Shown piece after piece: positions 54,284 to 63,272 of a stretch of DNA of 64,000 bases. How positions within the stretch are numbered: position 1 is the first letter of the stretch; the number at the start of each line of letters is the position of its first letter. The stretch covers positions 2,108,001 through 2,172,000 of the forward strand of contig NZ_CP075171.1 in NCBI RefSeq assembly GCF_021379005.1, read 5' to 3'. Both the position numbers and the translations under genes were made by a program. Below the pieces are notes generated by a model, which was given only the letters and a program-made list of their open reading frames with translations, was not told where the DNA came from and ran no database searches. The DNA is from Leptodesmis sichuanensis A121. Lineage in GTDB: Bacteria; Cyanobacteriota; Cyanobacteriia; Leptolyngbyales; Leptolyngbyaceae.

Positions 54284-55123
54284 TTATTGTGCGACATTCA
54301 CTAACTCCCAGATTCGCTCTGGCGTGAGTTCCTGAGCATTGCTGAAAACCACATCGGCTCCTGCCTGTTTCAGAGTTTGAGCATAATTCTGGCTCCGCTC
54401 GGACGTTTCCTGAACGTGAGGCGGCAGTACACCAACGGCAATCCACGATCGCTGGGGCTGCTGCTCGCGCGCCTGCTGTACGGTATACATATCTGCAACC
54501 GTGTCCCCCAGGTAGAGTACAGGAGTCTGATTGAAGTCTGCGGGTTGCTCCAGGCGATCGACCGTCGCCAACAGACCTGTGGGATCCGGTTTGCCAGGAG
54601 CATCTTCCATTGCAATCAGCACCGGAGCCTGCAAACCCAAGCGTTTCTCCAACACATAGGAAGCCGAGCCACGGGTTGCCCCACTGAAAAAGCCCCAAAG
54701 AATTCCGGCCTGGGTGAGCCGTTCCAGATAATCGGCCTGAAAGAGCAGGGGTTCATGGCAGATGTAACCTGTCCAGTGAATTGGATCTGGCCCCCGATAG
54801 CGGGATTGGAAGAAGGCAACCAGTTTGGGGTAATCAATTCCTACTCCGCCCCGCCCCATTTCATCTTGCCAGATCGCGGCTTCTCCAATTGGGAGCACGC
54901 TATCCCCATCTTGTGTTTCAAAAAAGCGGTAGACCAGTTCCTGTGAGGCTTCCCAATCGTTGTTCCAGATGCCTTCCGATTTCAGAGCATCGATTTCTGC
55001 CTGGGAGGGGCGGTAGGCTCCAGCCGTAAAATACTCAACGGTATCCGCCAGAGCGCGACGGTAGGAATTGCCCACATCCCGTACCACTCCATCAATGTCA
55101 AACACCGCGATCGCGCTTTGCAT
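54284..55123 (-). CDS. HAD-superfamily phosphatase (TIGR01548-like), 279 aa
   Basis: HAD motifs: I FDIDGVVRDVGNSYRRA, II FFSGATRGS, III KPDP, IV YLGDTVADM, with an alpha-helical cap after motif I. ATG 55123 follows the glcF stop by two bases, so the genes form one unit. Longer upstream reading would overlap glcF. The tight link with glycolate oxidation suggests, but does not show, a role with a phosphorylated C2 metabolite such as 2-phosphoglycolate. Confidence 0.9.
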   Translation of the reverse strand: MQSAIAVFDIDGVVRDVGNSYRRALADTVEYFTAGAYRPSQAEIDALKSEGIWNNDWEASQELVYRFFETQDGDSVLPIGEAAIWQDEMGRGGVGIDYPKLVAFFQSRYRGPDPIHWTGYICHEPLLFQADYLERLTQAGILWGFFSGATRGSASYVLEKRLGLQAPVLIAMEDAPGKPDPTGLLATVDRLEQPADFNQTPVLYLGDTVADMYTVQQAREQQPQRSWIAVGVLPPHVQETSERSQNYAQTLKQAGADVVFSNAQELTPERIWELVNVAQ

Positions 55124-55125
55124 CT

Positions 55126-56475
55126 TCACTGCAACTGCACTCCCCGAATTGAATAATCCAGCAACTGCATCGGATGCAGCACTGGAATCGCTTTCTCCTG
55201 TAATTGTAAATGCTTGCTGATCTGGACAAAGCAACCAATATTGGCCGAGGCAATCATTGAGGCTCCCGTATTGATCAGATTCCGCACCTTTTGTCGTCCC
55301 AATTCTTCTGCTACTTCCGGTTGCAAGATGTTATACACTCCCGCACTGCCACAGCACAGCGCCGCATCCAACGGTTCCCGCAGTTGCACCCCAGGAATTT
55401 GTCTCAACAATTGTCGGGGCTGGACGCTGATTTTCTGCCCATGCAGCATATGGCAGGCATCCTGATACACGATCGTCAGTGGGTCTGCTTGCAAAGGAGA
55501 GAGTTTGGCGGTCAGACCCACCTCGGCCAGAAATTCCTGCACATCTCGCACCTGACTGACAAACTGTTTTGCTTTCTCCGCATAGAGGACATCTTCTGCC
55601 AGGATGTGACCGTATTCCTTGAGGGTATGGCCACACCCGGAGGCATTGATCAGCACGTAATCCACTTCTGCATCAGCAAAGCTATCAATCATTTGACGAG
55701 CCAGCGTTCTGGCTTGCTCCTCCTGTCCCTGGTGATGGCTGAGGGCACCACAACATCCCTGCCCAGGGGGAATCACGACTTCACAGCCATTTGCGGTCAA
55801 CACACGCACCGTGGCATCATTCACTTCTGGATTAAACAGTCGCTGCACACAGCCCAATAGCATCCCCACCCGATAGCGTTTCTCGCCCTGCGCTGGAATC
55901 AGTTCTGGTAACTTATCTTGAAACGCCTGGGGAGAGATGGGGGGCAGCATGGATTCCATGGCCGCCAATTGAGGGGAGATTCGGGGCAGGAAGCCCAGCG
56001 ATCGCACCAGCCGTTGCAGGCCCAATTTCTGGTACAGGCTGAGGGGACGCAGCAGAATTCGCAGACGGTTGGGATAGGGAAAAGTCTTGAAGATAAGAGA
56101 GCGGAGTAGTTTTTCGGGGAGCGATCGCTGGTGGTTGCGCTCAATTTGCGGGCGGGTAGCGGCGATCAACTGGTCATACTGCACACCAGAGGGACAGGTG
56201 GTAACACAGGCCAGACAGCCCAGGCAGGTATCAAAATGCTCAACAGTAGCCGGAGACAGGGGAATCGTTCCCTCATTCACCCCATCCATCAAATAAATAC
56301 GGCCTCTGGGAGAGTCGGTTTCCTTGCCAATGACCCGATAACTGGGACAGGTGGACAGGCAGAACCCACAGTGAACACAGGTGTCGATCAGCTTTGGGTC
56401 TGGTGGATGATCAGGGTCAAAGGAGTGTTGAGTGTTGAGTTCTAAGTTTTGAGTTTTTAAATCGAGTTGTGCCAT
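55126..56475 (-). CDS. glcF: Glycolate oxidase iron-sulfur subunit GlcF
   Basis: A 449-aa protein with two 4Fe-4S motifs (C33, C36, C39, C43 in CVHCGFCLSTCP; C84, C87, C90, C94 in CLGCLACVTTCP) and two CCG domains (GCCGALSHHQGQEEQ, CCGSAGVYNILQPE). It passes electrons from glycolate oxidation to the quinone pool in photorespiration. The N-terminus includes a repeat-encoded stretch (LKTQNLELNTQH). It is linked to the HAD gene. glcE is upstream, separated by a 204-bp gap with an R3 repeat. Confidence 0.94.
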   Translation of the reverse strand: MAQLDLKTQNLELNTQHSFDPDHPPDPKLIDTCVHCGFCLSTCPSYRVIGKETDSPRGRIYLMDGVNEGTIPLSPATVEHFDTCLGCLACVTTCPSGVQYDQLIAATRPQIERNHQRSLPEKLLRSLIFKTFPYPNRLRILLRPLSLYQKLGLQRLVRSLGFLPRISPQLAAMESMLPPISPQAFQDKLPELIPAQGEKRYRVGMLLGCVQRLFNPEVNDATVRVLTANGCEVVIPPGQGCCGALSHHQGQEEQARTLARQMIDSFADAEVDYVLINASGCGHTLKEYGHILAEDVLYAEKAKQFVSQVRDVQEFLAEVGLTAKLSPLQADPLTIVYQDACHMLHGQKISVQPRQLLRQIPGVQLREPLDAALCCGSAGVYNILQPEVAEELGRQKVRNLINTGASMIASANIGCFVQISKHLQLQEKAIPVLHPMQLLDYSIRGVQLQ

Positions 56476-56593
56476 TGGGAATGCAGAAGTGAGAACAGAA
56501 TAAATCCAGAATCAGGTAGGGGCGTGGCATTCGGTTTCAATCCTTAGCCATTAACCGAGCACCCTCTGCCGAACGCTGCGCCCGTACAGAGGA

Positions 56594-56672
56594 ATTAAAC
56601 CTTGTCCAAGTCCAGAACCATAGTTTCTCTAATCGGAAAACTCCAGTTTTCTAGCTGGACTTGGTTTAAATG
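56594..56672 (+). repeat. Hairpin repeat R3, copy E
   Basis: TTAAACCTTGTCCAAGTCCAG ... CTAGCTGGACTTGGTTTAAA with a diverged centre (AAAACTCCAGTTTTCTAG). It separates glcE from glcF, so it lies within a presumed operon and may modulate it. Confidence 0.82.
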
Positions 56673-56679
56673 CCAATCC

Positions 56680-58155
56680 TCAAATGCCATTGACGAATCG
56701 ACCAGGATTAAGAAGATGCTGCGGATCAAATTGATGCTTAATCTTTTGCATCACCTGTAGAGCATTGCCGGCGTAGCCCCAAACCTCGATCGCTTGCTTG
56801 AACGCCGTTGGGGCTTGCAGGATGGTGAGAAATCCGCCGTTGGTTTGGCAGTAGGTACGAATTTTCATCAGGGTGGTGGGCTGAATGGTGGCATCCTTCA
56901 GCAGCAACCGACCTAAACCACTGCCGGCATGAATCTGGCAAAACGAGGATGACTGAAAAAGTTGGTCAAGGTGCTGGAAAAGGCCGATCGCTGCGGAAGG
57001 TCGTATCCCTATTTTGCAAGTAATGGCTGAGTTCTGGGGGGCGATCGTCATTCGTTCTCGCAATCGTTCCCATAGAAGCCGATCCTCTGCCTCCGCAAAG
57101 GTCACATGGCTTAATCCCAGAACCTGTCCCACTTCTTTGACCCGATTGATCTGTTCCTTCCCACTCAGCTCAATGCTTTGAAACCGTACAGCCAATCCAG
57201 TTCCTGTCCCCCATCCCAAATCCTGCACCACTGTAGCAGAGAGCAGATCGGCACTGGCCGGAGTCAACGCGGAACTCAGTAAGGTCTTCGTTGCTTGGGC
57301 AATCCTATCTTCGGAGCCACTCAGCACGATCGTTTGCGAGGCTTCTGGCAAGGGATAAACCCGAAATGTAACCTGAGTGATTATGCCGAGAGTGCCATAG
57401 GAACCTGTCAACAGCTTCATCAGGTCGTATCCGGCGACATTCTTCACCACCCGCCCCCCCGCCTTCGCCAATTCCCCATCGGCCCGGACAAAGGAAATTC
57501 CCAGCAACATATCCCGCACACTTTGATAACGCTGCCGCAGGGATCCAGTATCCGCCGTTGCCACAATGCCCCCAATCGTAGCCTGGTCTGGATAAGCCGG
57601 GTCGATCGCCAGCAACTGTCCCGCCTTGGCCAAAATCCCCTGCAAGTCTGAAAACTTCATTCCCGCCTCCACCGTCACCGTCAGATCGCCCACCGCGTGT
57701 TCGATCAGGCGATTGAGGCGATAGGTGGTGAGCAGGAGGAGAGGGGAGGGATTTTGGATTTTGGATTTTGGATTTTGGATTTCCAATCCTAATCCCTGAT
57801 CTCTAATCCCTGAACCCTGATCCCCGATCCCTGATCCCTTGCCCACCAATCCTCCCCAATGCAACTTACTGCCACTGCCACAGGGAATCAGTCGCCAGCC
57901 GTGATGATGGGTGGTGGTGACGACATCGGCGAGTTCTTCGGGCGTGGCTGGAGAGACGATCGCGGCAATACTTTCACCGGGAGCGATCGCTGCCTGCAAT
58001 ACTTCTGGTTGGAGGAATTCTAGTGTTTCTCCAGAACTAACTCCAGAAGCTCCCACAACTCGCTCCAGGGCTTGCAAAATTTCTGTCTGTTGTCCAGAAC
58101 CCCCGTCCATGCCTTGTTGTCCTTGAATGTGTGGGTTTATTCGTCCAGTATCCAT
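56680..58155 (-). CDS. glcE: Glycolate oxidase FAD-binding subunit GlcE
   Basis: A 491-aa FAD_binding_4 oxidoreductase: PATPEELADVVTTTHHHGWR, LIPCGSGSKLHWGG, YPDQATIGGIVATADTGSLR, VKNVAGYDLMKLLTGSYGTL, and the C-terminal QHLLNPGRFV. It forms the glycolate dehydrogenase complex with GlcD and GlcF. About 29 residues (107-135) after the Gly-rich motif are encoded by heptamer repeats and interrupt the FAD domain. The start overlaps the end of the upstream DUF3067 gene by 19 bases; a later ATG (58110) is possible. Confidence 0.92.
   Translation of the reverse strand: MDTGRINPHIQGQQGMDGGSGQQTEILQALERVVGASGVSSGETLEFLQPEVLQAAIAPGESIAAIVSPATPEELADVVTTTHHHGWRLIPCGSGSKLHWGGLVGKGSGIGDQGSGIRDQGLGLEIQNPKSKIQNPSPLLLLTTYRLNRLIEHAVGDLTVTVEAGMKFSDLQGILAKAGQLLAIDPAYPDQATIGGIVATADTGSLRQRYQSVRDMLLGISFVRADGELAKAGGRVVKNVAGYDLMKLLTGSYGTLGIITQVTFRVYPLPEASQTIVLSGSEDRIAQATKTLLSSALTPASADLLSATVVQDLGWGTGTGLAVRFQSIELSGKEQINRVKEVGQVLGLSHVTFAEAEDRLLWERLRERMTIAPQNSAITCKIGIRPSAAIGLFQHLDQLFQSSSFCQIHAGSGLGRLLLKDATIQPTTLMKIRTYCQTNGGFLTILQAPTAFKQAIEVWGYAGNALQVMQKIKHQFDPQHLLNPGRFVNGI
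57751..57838. repeat. Heptamer repeat inside glcE (residues about 107-135)
   Basis: Five TTTTGGA-type heptamers followed by TCCCTGA/TCCCCGA-type heptamers, all in frame with GlcE. Confidence 0.8.
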
Positions 58156-58451
58156 TCTGACGATCGCTCTCCCAAATCCAGGGGAATGCTGATGGCTTTA
58201 CCCAGGCGCGGGCGATCGCGGGTTTGTTCAATAAAGGTGCGAACCTGCTCCACTCCGCCCCATGCCTCAAGGTAGCTGGCGATCGTATTCAGGTGTTCGA
58301 GATATTCGGCTTCGGTGAGGGGGAAGGAGACTTGCTCCAGATACTTCCACATCACCAAAACAAAAATCTTGCCCTGAATTCGCCGTAACTGAATATCGTA
58401 GGAACGGCCCCATTTATTGAGTAGCAGTTGGTGCAGGTCATTTCCATTCAT
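58137..58451 (-). CDS. DUF3067-family protein, 104 aa
   Basis: A small soluble cyanobacterial/plastid protein: MNGNDLHQLLLNKWGRSYD, GKIFVLVMWKYLEQVSFPLT, EAEYLEHLNTIASYLEAWG, ISIPLDLGERSSEW. ATG 58451 fits the family; upstream codons come from repeat DNA. It overlaps the start of glcE, suggesting translational coupling. Function unknown. Confidence 0.87.
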   Translation of the reverse strand: MNGNDLHQLLLNKWGRSYDIQLRRIQGKIFVLVMWKYLEQVSFPLTEAEYLEHLNTIASYLEAWGGVEQVRTFIEQTRDRPRLGKAISIPLDLGERSSEWILDE

Positions 58452-58529
58452 ACGGGATCCAGTATCCCATAGGTGGGGGAGGGTGGGATGATGGGTAAAG
58501 GAGTAGAGGGATAGAGGGGTGGGGATGTA

Positions 58530-58570
58530 AAAATCGCAAATCCAAAATCGCAAATCCAAAATCCAAAATG
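58530..58570. repeat. Heptamer repeats upstream of the DUF3067 gene
   Basis: AAATCGC-AAATCCA-type heptamers repeated about five times, the same repeat type as inside glcE and chlH. Confidence 0.75.
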
Positions 58571-58586
58571 GTATGAGGAATTAGAG

Positions 58587-58709
58587 ATGGAGAATGGATG
58601 GGGAGGATTGCCGCCAGGATGGCAGGATTGGCTGGTAGTAGCGGGGTATGTGGGGTTTACGGTGTTTGTGATTTGGCAGGTAATTCAGAGGAGCGATCGG
58701 CGTTCATAA
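58587..58709 (+). CDS. Candidate 40-aa single-helix membrane peptide
   Basis: ATG 58587 to TAA 58709 encodes MENGWGGLPPGWQDW followed by the hydrophobic segment LVVAGYVGFTVFVIWQV and a basic end RSDRRS. GAGG lies about nine bases upstream. The charge pattern (acidic/neutral start, one helix, Arg-rich cytoplasmic end) fits the small single-helix subunits common in thylakoid complexes, but I recognise no family. It fills the space between two convergent genes. Confidence 0.45.
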   Translation: MENGWGGLPPGWQDWLVVAGYVGFTVFVIWQVIQRSDRRS

Positions 58710-58715
58710 GCTATT

Positions 58716-61493
58716 CTACTGAGAGTCTACTTGTAGCCAGTAGGTGGGCATTGTTCCCCTGCCTTTGATGACAGTGTGACCACGGGGAATGAAGTGGTAG
58801 TGATTGCACAGCAGCCGATAGGTCGCTTCCGTCACCTGAATTTTGCCCGCTTCCCCATGAGATTCCATCCGGCTAGCAATATTGACCGTATCTCCCCACA
58901 GGTCATAGATAAACTTCTTCGTGCCAATGACTCCAGCAACTACCACCCCGGAGTTAATGCCGATCCGAAGCTGCAGTGGCTCACCGATGCCTGTGGCAAA
59001 ATTCTCAACAGCGGTTTGCATATCGATCGCTAGTTGGGCAATGGCATGGGCATGGTCTTTGCGGGGAATCGGCAAGCCTGCTGCGACCATGTAAGCATCG
59101 CCAACGGTTTTGATCTTTTCCAGACGATAGCGGTCTACCAAGTGGTCGAATTCGGAAAATAGATGATTCAGTAAGTTGACAATCTGGATCGGCTGCATCT
59201 GAGCCGACAGAGAGGTGAAGTCCACAATATCAGCAAACAGAATGCTGACTTCCTCATAGCTCTCGGCGATCGCGCTATCGTCATCCTTCAGGCGATCGGC
59301 AATCGGTTCCGGCAAGATATTGAGCAACAAACGCTCCGACTTTTCCTTTTCCAGGCGCAGAGCAATTTCTGCCTGTCGTCGCCGGGTAATATCGGTGACA
59401 ATCCCCTCGTAGTAAAGCAGCCTTCCCTGGCAGTCCCGCACTTCGCGGGCATTTTCCTCCACCCAGATGGTGCTGCCATCTTTGCGGTAGACCTCTACCT
59501 CAAAGTGGGAAATTACGCCAGTCGGCTGGATCTCTGCCACAAAGCGATCGCGTTCACTGGGATTCACATAAAGCTGACGGCTGTTCTTGAGCTTTGCCAG
59601 CAACTCTTCTGGGAAATCATAGCCATAGATTTTGGCCAGGGCTAAATTGGCACTCAGGTAATCGCCTGTGGGGGAGGTCTGGAAGATGCCATCGATCGCA
59701 TTTTCGACAATGCTGCGATATTTGTCCTCAGTTTGTTTTAATTCCGCCTCCAACCGCTTATATTCCGTGATGTCTTCAGCCAGGTACAGCAGATGTGTCA
59801 CCTGCCCGTTTTGATCCACGAGAGGCAATTTACGGATTCGCTGCCAGATCTCTCGATGGAAGTCACTCTGAAATACTTCATCGGCAATCACCAGTTGACG
59901 ATTCTCCACGAGGGGCTGGTGTTCGCGGGAGAGTTGATCGGCCAATTCCGGGCTGACCAATTCATGCAGCGTGCGTCCCAGGGCTTGGGTGCGATCAATC
60001 CCGTAAATTTCCTCAGCGGCCCGGTTCCAGAGTACATAACGAAAGTTATCATTCACATCCTTGGCAAATACAGCCATCGGCAGAGTTTCAATAATGCTGT
60101 CCAGGAAGCGAGTGGTTTGGGCGAGTTCAGCTTCCCGTTGGCGTAATACCGCTTCCGATCGTTTGCGCTGCGTGACATCCCGTGCCACCCAAATGACCGT
60201 TTCCTCCGAAATCGGGGAGATATGGGCAGAAAACCACTGATTCTGGTCCTGGATAAGCAAACTGTATTCAATGGTGATCGTTTTGTTGGAGGCCAGAGCT
60301 TCTGTAATACAGTGACAAAAGCGATCGGCTTGATCAGCAGGTAGGATGTCTCGCACATTCTTGCCCACCTGTTCCTGTGGGGGGGCATAAAGCAATTCGG
60401 GGTTGGTGGCTACCACTTCCAGACAATAGCCGCGGGAGTCAAATACCAGAATGATGTCCCGCATGGCGGCAAACAAACCTGCCAACTTGGCCGCAATTTG
60501 TTTATTGTGCAGCACGATACCTAATTGCATGGTCACTGTCTGAACCAGCTTCATCGCCGCATGGAACCGCTCCTGCAATCTTCCCGTCCAGAACACCAGT
60601 ACAGCCAATACCTGCCCCTGTTGAGTCAGAATGGGAAAGCCCGCGCCACCCTTTAGACTCCAATCCTGACCAAAAGATGTGCCTAATCTGAGCGCATCCG
60701 CCGTCAGATCTGGCTCGGAAATCCAGACAGGCTCTTGTTGTTGCCATACCTGTGTCGGCAATCCCTGCCCTGGCACCAGGGTTAACCGTTCGCGGCCAGA
60801 ACGAAAGTTTTGCCATTGGTATTGCTGTTGCTCGTCTTGCCCGTCCGTGTTCAAGTACCAGGCAGGATGGCATTCCAGCGCTTGACCATGAGCCGTGGGA
60901 ACCCACACTTCACCATAAGACCATCCTGTAACCTCGCAAATGCCTTTGAGAGTGACCGTCAGGGCAGTTTGGAAGTCACCTGAAACGTGAATGTCTTGAG
61001 TAATGGTGAGCAGTAATTCTCTGACCCTCTCAGCTTGCTGACGCTCCGCGATCGCCTGTTGCAACTCCTGGTTGTTGGCTTCGAGTTGTTTCTGGAGCGT
61101 CCGGATTTTGAGCTGATGGCGCACCCGTACCAAGACTTCCTGGAACTGGAAGGGCTTGGTGATGTAATCTGCTCCCCCTACCTCAAACCCTTTCACCTTA
61201 TCTTCGATGTCGTCCGAGGCACTGATAAACAGAATCGGAATGTCACAGGTGAGCGGGGACTGTTTCAACGCAGCACAGACTTCAAATCCACTCATCTCAC
61301 TCAAACAAACGTCGAGCAGGATCAGGTCGGGAACTTGAGCCTGAGCAGTTTCCAGCGCCATAGCACCCGTTGTCGCCAGGTGGACAAGATAATGTTCACG
61401 CTGCAGCAGGCGCGACAGGATATGCAGGCTGTGGGGGTCGTTGTCAACAATTAAAATGCTGGCTCTAGGGCTGCTTCTAGCCTCATCGGACAT
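58716..61493 (-). CDS. Class III adenylate cyclase with REC, GAF and three PAS domains, about 925 aa
   Basis: Order: receiver (DNDPHS; phospho-acceptor D61 in LILLDVCLSEMSG; ITKPFQFQE), coiled coil, GAF (WSYGEVWVPTAHGQALECHP), three PAS/PAC (AAMRDIILVFDSRGY; DSIIETLPMAVFAKD; IVENAIDGIFQTSPTG), a linker helix and a cyclase catalytic domain (VSILFADIVDFTSLS, EKIKTVGDAYMVAAGLP, YDLWGDTVNIASRME). Lys in EKIK and Asp in YDLWG are the adenine-specifying pair, and both metal Asp residues are present. ATG 61493 has GGAAG upstream; the frame is open to 61568. It is CyaC-like in spirit but lacks a kinase. Confidence 0.93.
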   Translation of the reverse strand: MSDEARSSPRASILIVDNDPHSLHILSRLLQREHYLVHLATTGAMALETAQAQVPDLILLDVCLSEMSGFEVCAALKQSPLTCDIPILFISASDDIEDKVKGFEVGGADYITKPFQFQEVLVRVRHQLKIRTLQKQLEANNQELQQAIAERQQAERVRELLLTITQDIHVSGDFQTALTVTLKGICEVTGWSYGEVWVPTAHGQALECHPAWYLNTDGQDEQQQYQWQNFRSGRERLTLVPGQGLPTQVWQQQEPVWISEPDLTADALRLGTSFGQDWSLKGGAGFPILTQQGQVLAVLVFWTGRLQERFHAAMKLVQTVTMQLGIVLHNKQIAAKLAGLFAAMRDIILVFDSRGYCLEVVATNPELLYAPPQEQVGKNVRDILPADQADRFCHCITEALASNKTITIEYSLLIQDQNQWFSAHISPISEETVIWVARDVTQRKRSEAVLRQREAELAQTTRFLDSIIETLPMAVFAKDVNDNFRYVLWNRAAEEIYGIDRTQALGRTLHELVSPELADQLSREHQPLVENRQLVIADEVFQSDFHREIWQRIRKLPLVDQNGQVTHLLYLAEDITEYKRLEAELKQTEDKYRSIVENAIDGIFQTSPTGDYLSANLALAKIYGYDFPEELLAKLKNSRQLYVNPSERDRFVAEIQPTGVISHFEVEVYRKDGSTIWVEENAREVRDCQGRLLYYEGIVTDITRRRQAEIALRLEKEKSERLLLNILPEPIADRLKDDDSAIAESYEEVSILFADIVDFTSLSAQMQPIQIVNLLNHLFSEFDHLVDRYRLEKIKTVGDAYMVAAGLPIPRKDHAHAIAQLAIDMQTAVENFATGIGEPLQLRIGINSGVVVAGVIGTKKFIYDLWGDTVNIASRMESHGEAGKIQVTEATYRLLCNHYHFIPRGHTVIKGRGTMPTYWLQVDSQ

Positions 61494-61813
61494 CTCTGCT
61501 TCCAGGTTCTCGGCTCTCAAGATATCCTTTAAGGAGTTATGGCAATGATCAGTGTTCCCAATCAACATAAGAGATGCCCTTAAACAGGCTCTGTGAACGT
61601 CCAGGCGATCGATGCTACACCTTGTTTCTAATTTACAAGGACTATTTGCTCTGAACAGACAGTTTATGCAAAAAATTTCCTGTACTTCTCCGCTTTATGG
61701 TTTCTTGATAGAGCAAGCCTTACGGAATCGTTACCAAATGGGGGACATGGATGCAGCCTATTTTAACGTTTGGCAAGGTAGCAGGCGGTAAAGGATACAG
61801 CCTTGCAGGGTAA

Positions 61814-62449
61814 CTACTTACGACCAAAATCGGCTGGAATTTCTCCCCAGGTTTTTGTATCCCATTTCAGGATCAAATTGCTATATTCATTATTCCTCAG
61901 CCAATTCAGCGCCCGTTCAATTAAATTGAATATGGCTTCACTGTTGGAGTTGTGTTTCAGGGTTGTGCGCACCTGCTTATTTTTAACCCAGAGAATCGCG
62001 GTTTCTGAATCCGAGTAGATTGGTAAATCCTTGCCCTGCTGTTTTAAGTAGGCCAGCGCGTGCACGATCGCTAAAAATTCCCCCAGGTTATTGGTTCCGT
62101 GTGGAATCGGGCCTTGATGAAACAGCACCTCATGGGTGGCTGTACAAACCCCTTGATATTCAACCGCACCCGGATTGCCTGAACACGCCGCATCGACACA
62201 AATACTATTTTCAATCAAGCGATCAAGAGATGGCTGATTGGCTGTAAATCCCTGTTGGCTCTTTACCTGCTCGACCAGTTCACTATTCTGATTCGCCGCT
62301 GCGATCGCGGCCTCTGCTTCCTCTCTGGTGTTGAAAGATTTGTATATGGCACCACTGAAGCCTTTCACCTGTTTCTCACATTGACTCCACCTGGTAAAGA
62401 TTCCGGTTTGTCTGCCTTTGATCACCGCGTAATATTTTGTTTTTGTCAT
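61814..62449 (-). CDS. Ribonuclease HI with N-terminal viroplasmin-like domain, 211 aa
   Basis: Residues 1-50 match the caulimovirus viroplasmin/RNase H N-terminal RNA-DNA hybrid-binding domain (KYYAVIKGRQTGIFTRWSQC, SFNTREEAEAAI). Residues about 75-211 form RNase HI with catalytic acids in ICVDAACSGNPG, NNLGEFLAI, YSDSETAI and ADFGRK. It removes RNA from RNA-DNA hybrids. The start MTKTKYYAV at 62449 fits the family. It is followed upstream by a MOSC gene in the same direction (26-bp gap). Confidence 0.93.
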   Translation of the reverse strand: MTKTKYYAVIKGRQTGIFTRWSQCEKQVKGFSGAIYKSFNTREEAEAAIAAANQNSELVEQVKSQQGFTANQPSLDRLIENSICVDAACSGNPGAVEYQGVCTATHEVLFHQGPIPHGTNNLGEFLAIVHALAYLKQQGKDLPIYSDSETAILWVKNKQVRTTLKHNSNSEAIFNLIERALNWLRNNEYSNLILKWDTKTWGEIPADFGRK

Positions 62450-62475
62450 CCTACAGCCCACCTTTCTCCTAAACG

Positions 62476-63267
62476 TTACAGGGTTTCCAGCCCCAGGTGA
62501 ACCGAATCCCCGACCCGCAGCATCTTTCTGCCTTCTGAAGGTGTTAGCCGAGTATTAATCGCTAGACGGTAAAAGTGATTGAAGCGAGAGGTATCTACCC
62601 AGTTCGGTAGAGTTTGTTGGCGTTGATCTGAGAAGATTTTTTGAAATTCGGGATAGGCTTCCCCGGTTTCCTGATCGCGGGTGGGTACAATGCAGCGTTG
62701 ACAGGGATTGACTCCCATGAAATTGACCATGCCAATTTGAAACGGAACGAAGGTGCCTGTTTGAGCATACAACTGGTCTTCCCAGAACGGCTCCACATCA
62801 GCGATTTCCAGGGTAGTTCGCATCCGTTTTCGCAGACTGTCCACAGCCAAACCCGGAAACCAGGAGGCTACTGTCTCCAGAGTTGCGGTACTGATCACGG
62901 TCGGGCCAGGAGAGTTCGTGTCGTCTGGAAAGCCCATTTCGGCGTTGTGAATCAGCTTCACGGGAAAACCAAAATACTCGCTCAACCATTCCTCTAACGA
63001 CACCCGATCGTCATCCAGATGAAATGGTGCGGCCTGATCAGATGCTGCAATGCTCAGGGACACCAGACGATTTCCCAAGTCAAACGTAGCCCTTAGCTTG
63101 TGAACCGCAGCCGTGCGTTTACCATTGACAAATTTACCCTGGTAATCCACGATTGCATACTCGCGATCGCCCTGCAGTGCTCCGCTGTCCAACACCATCG
63201 CCTGCTGCACCGCAATCCCATCCAGTGACTTGATGGGATATAAAATAATCCGGCTGAGATAGGGCAT
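62476..63267 (-). CDS. MOSC-domain protein (MOSC_N plus MOSC), 263 aa
   Basis: The N-terminal beta barrel (LSRIILYPIKSLDGIAVQQA, GALQGDREYAIVDYQGKFVN) and the MOSC domain with the conserved Cys/Pro region GVNPCQRCIVPTRDQETGEA match the mARC/YcbX-type molybdenum-cofactor sulfurase C-terminal family. It probably binds Moco and reduces N-hydroxylated compounds, by analogy. It has no ferredoxin domain, unlike YcbX. It begins five bases after the bciB-like gene, so it is probably cotranscribed with it. Confidence 0.9.
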   Translation of the reverse strand: MPYLSRIILYPIKSLDGIAVQQAMVLDSGALQGDREYAIVDYQGKFVNGKRTAAVHKLRATFDLGNRLVSLSIAASDQAAPFHLDDDRVSLEEWLSEYFGFPVKLIHNAEMGFPDDTNSPGPTVISTATLETVASWFPGLAVDSLRKRMRTTLEIADVEPFWEDQLYAQTGTFVPFQIGMVNFMGVNPCQRCIVPTRDQETGEAYPEFQKIFSDQRQQTLPNWVDTSRFNHFYRLAINTRLTPSEGRKMLRVGDSVHLGLETL

Positions 63268-63272
63268 AGTCT

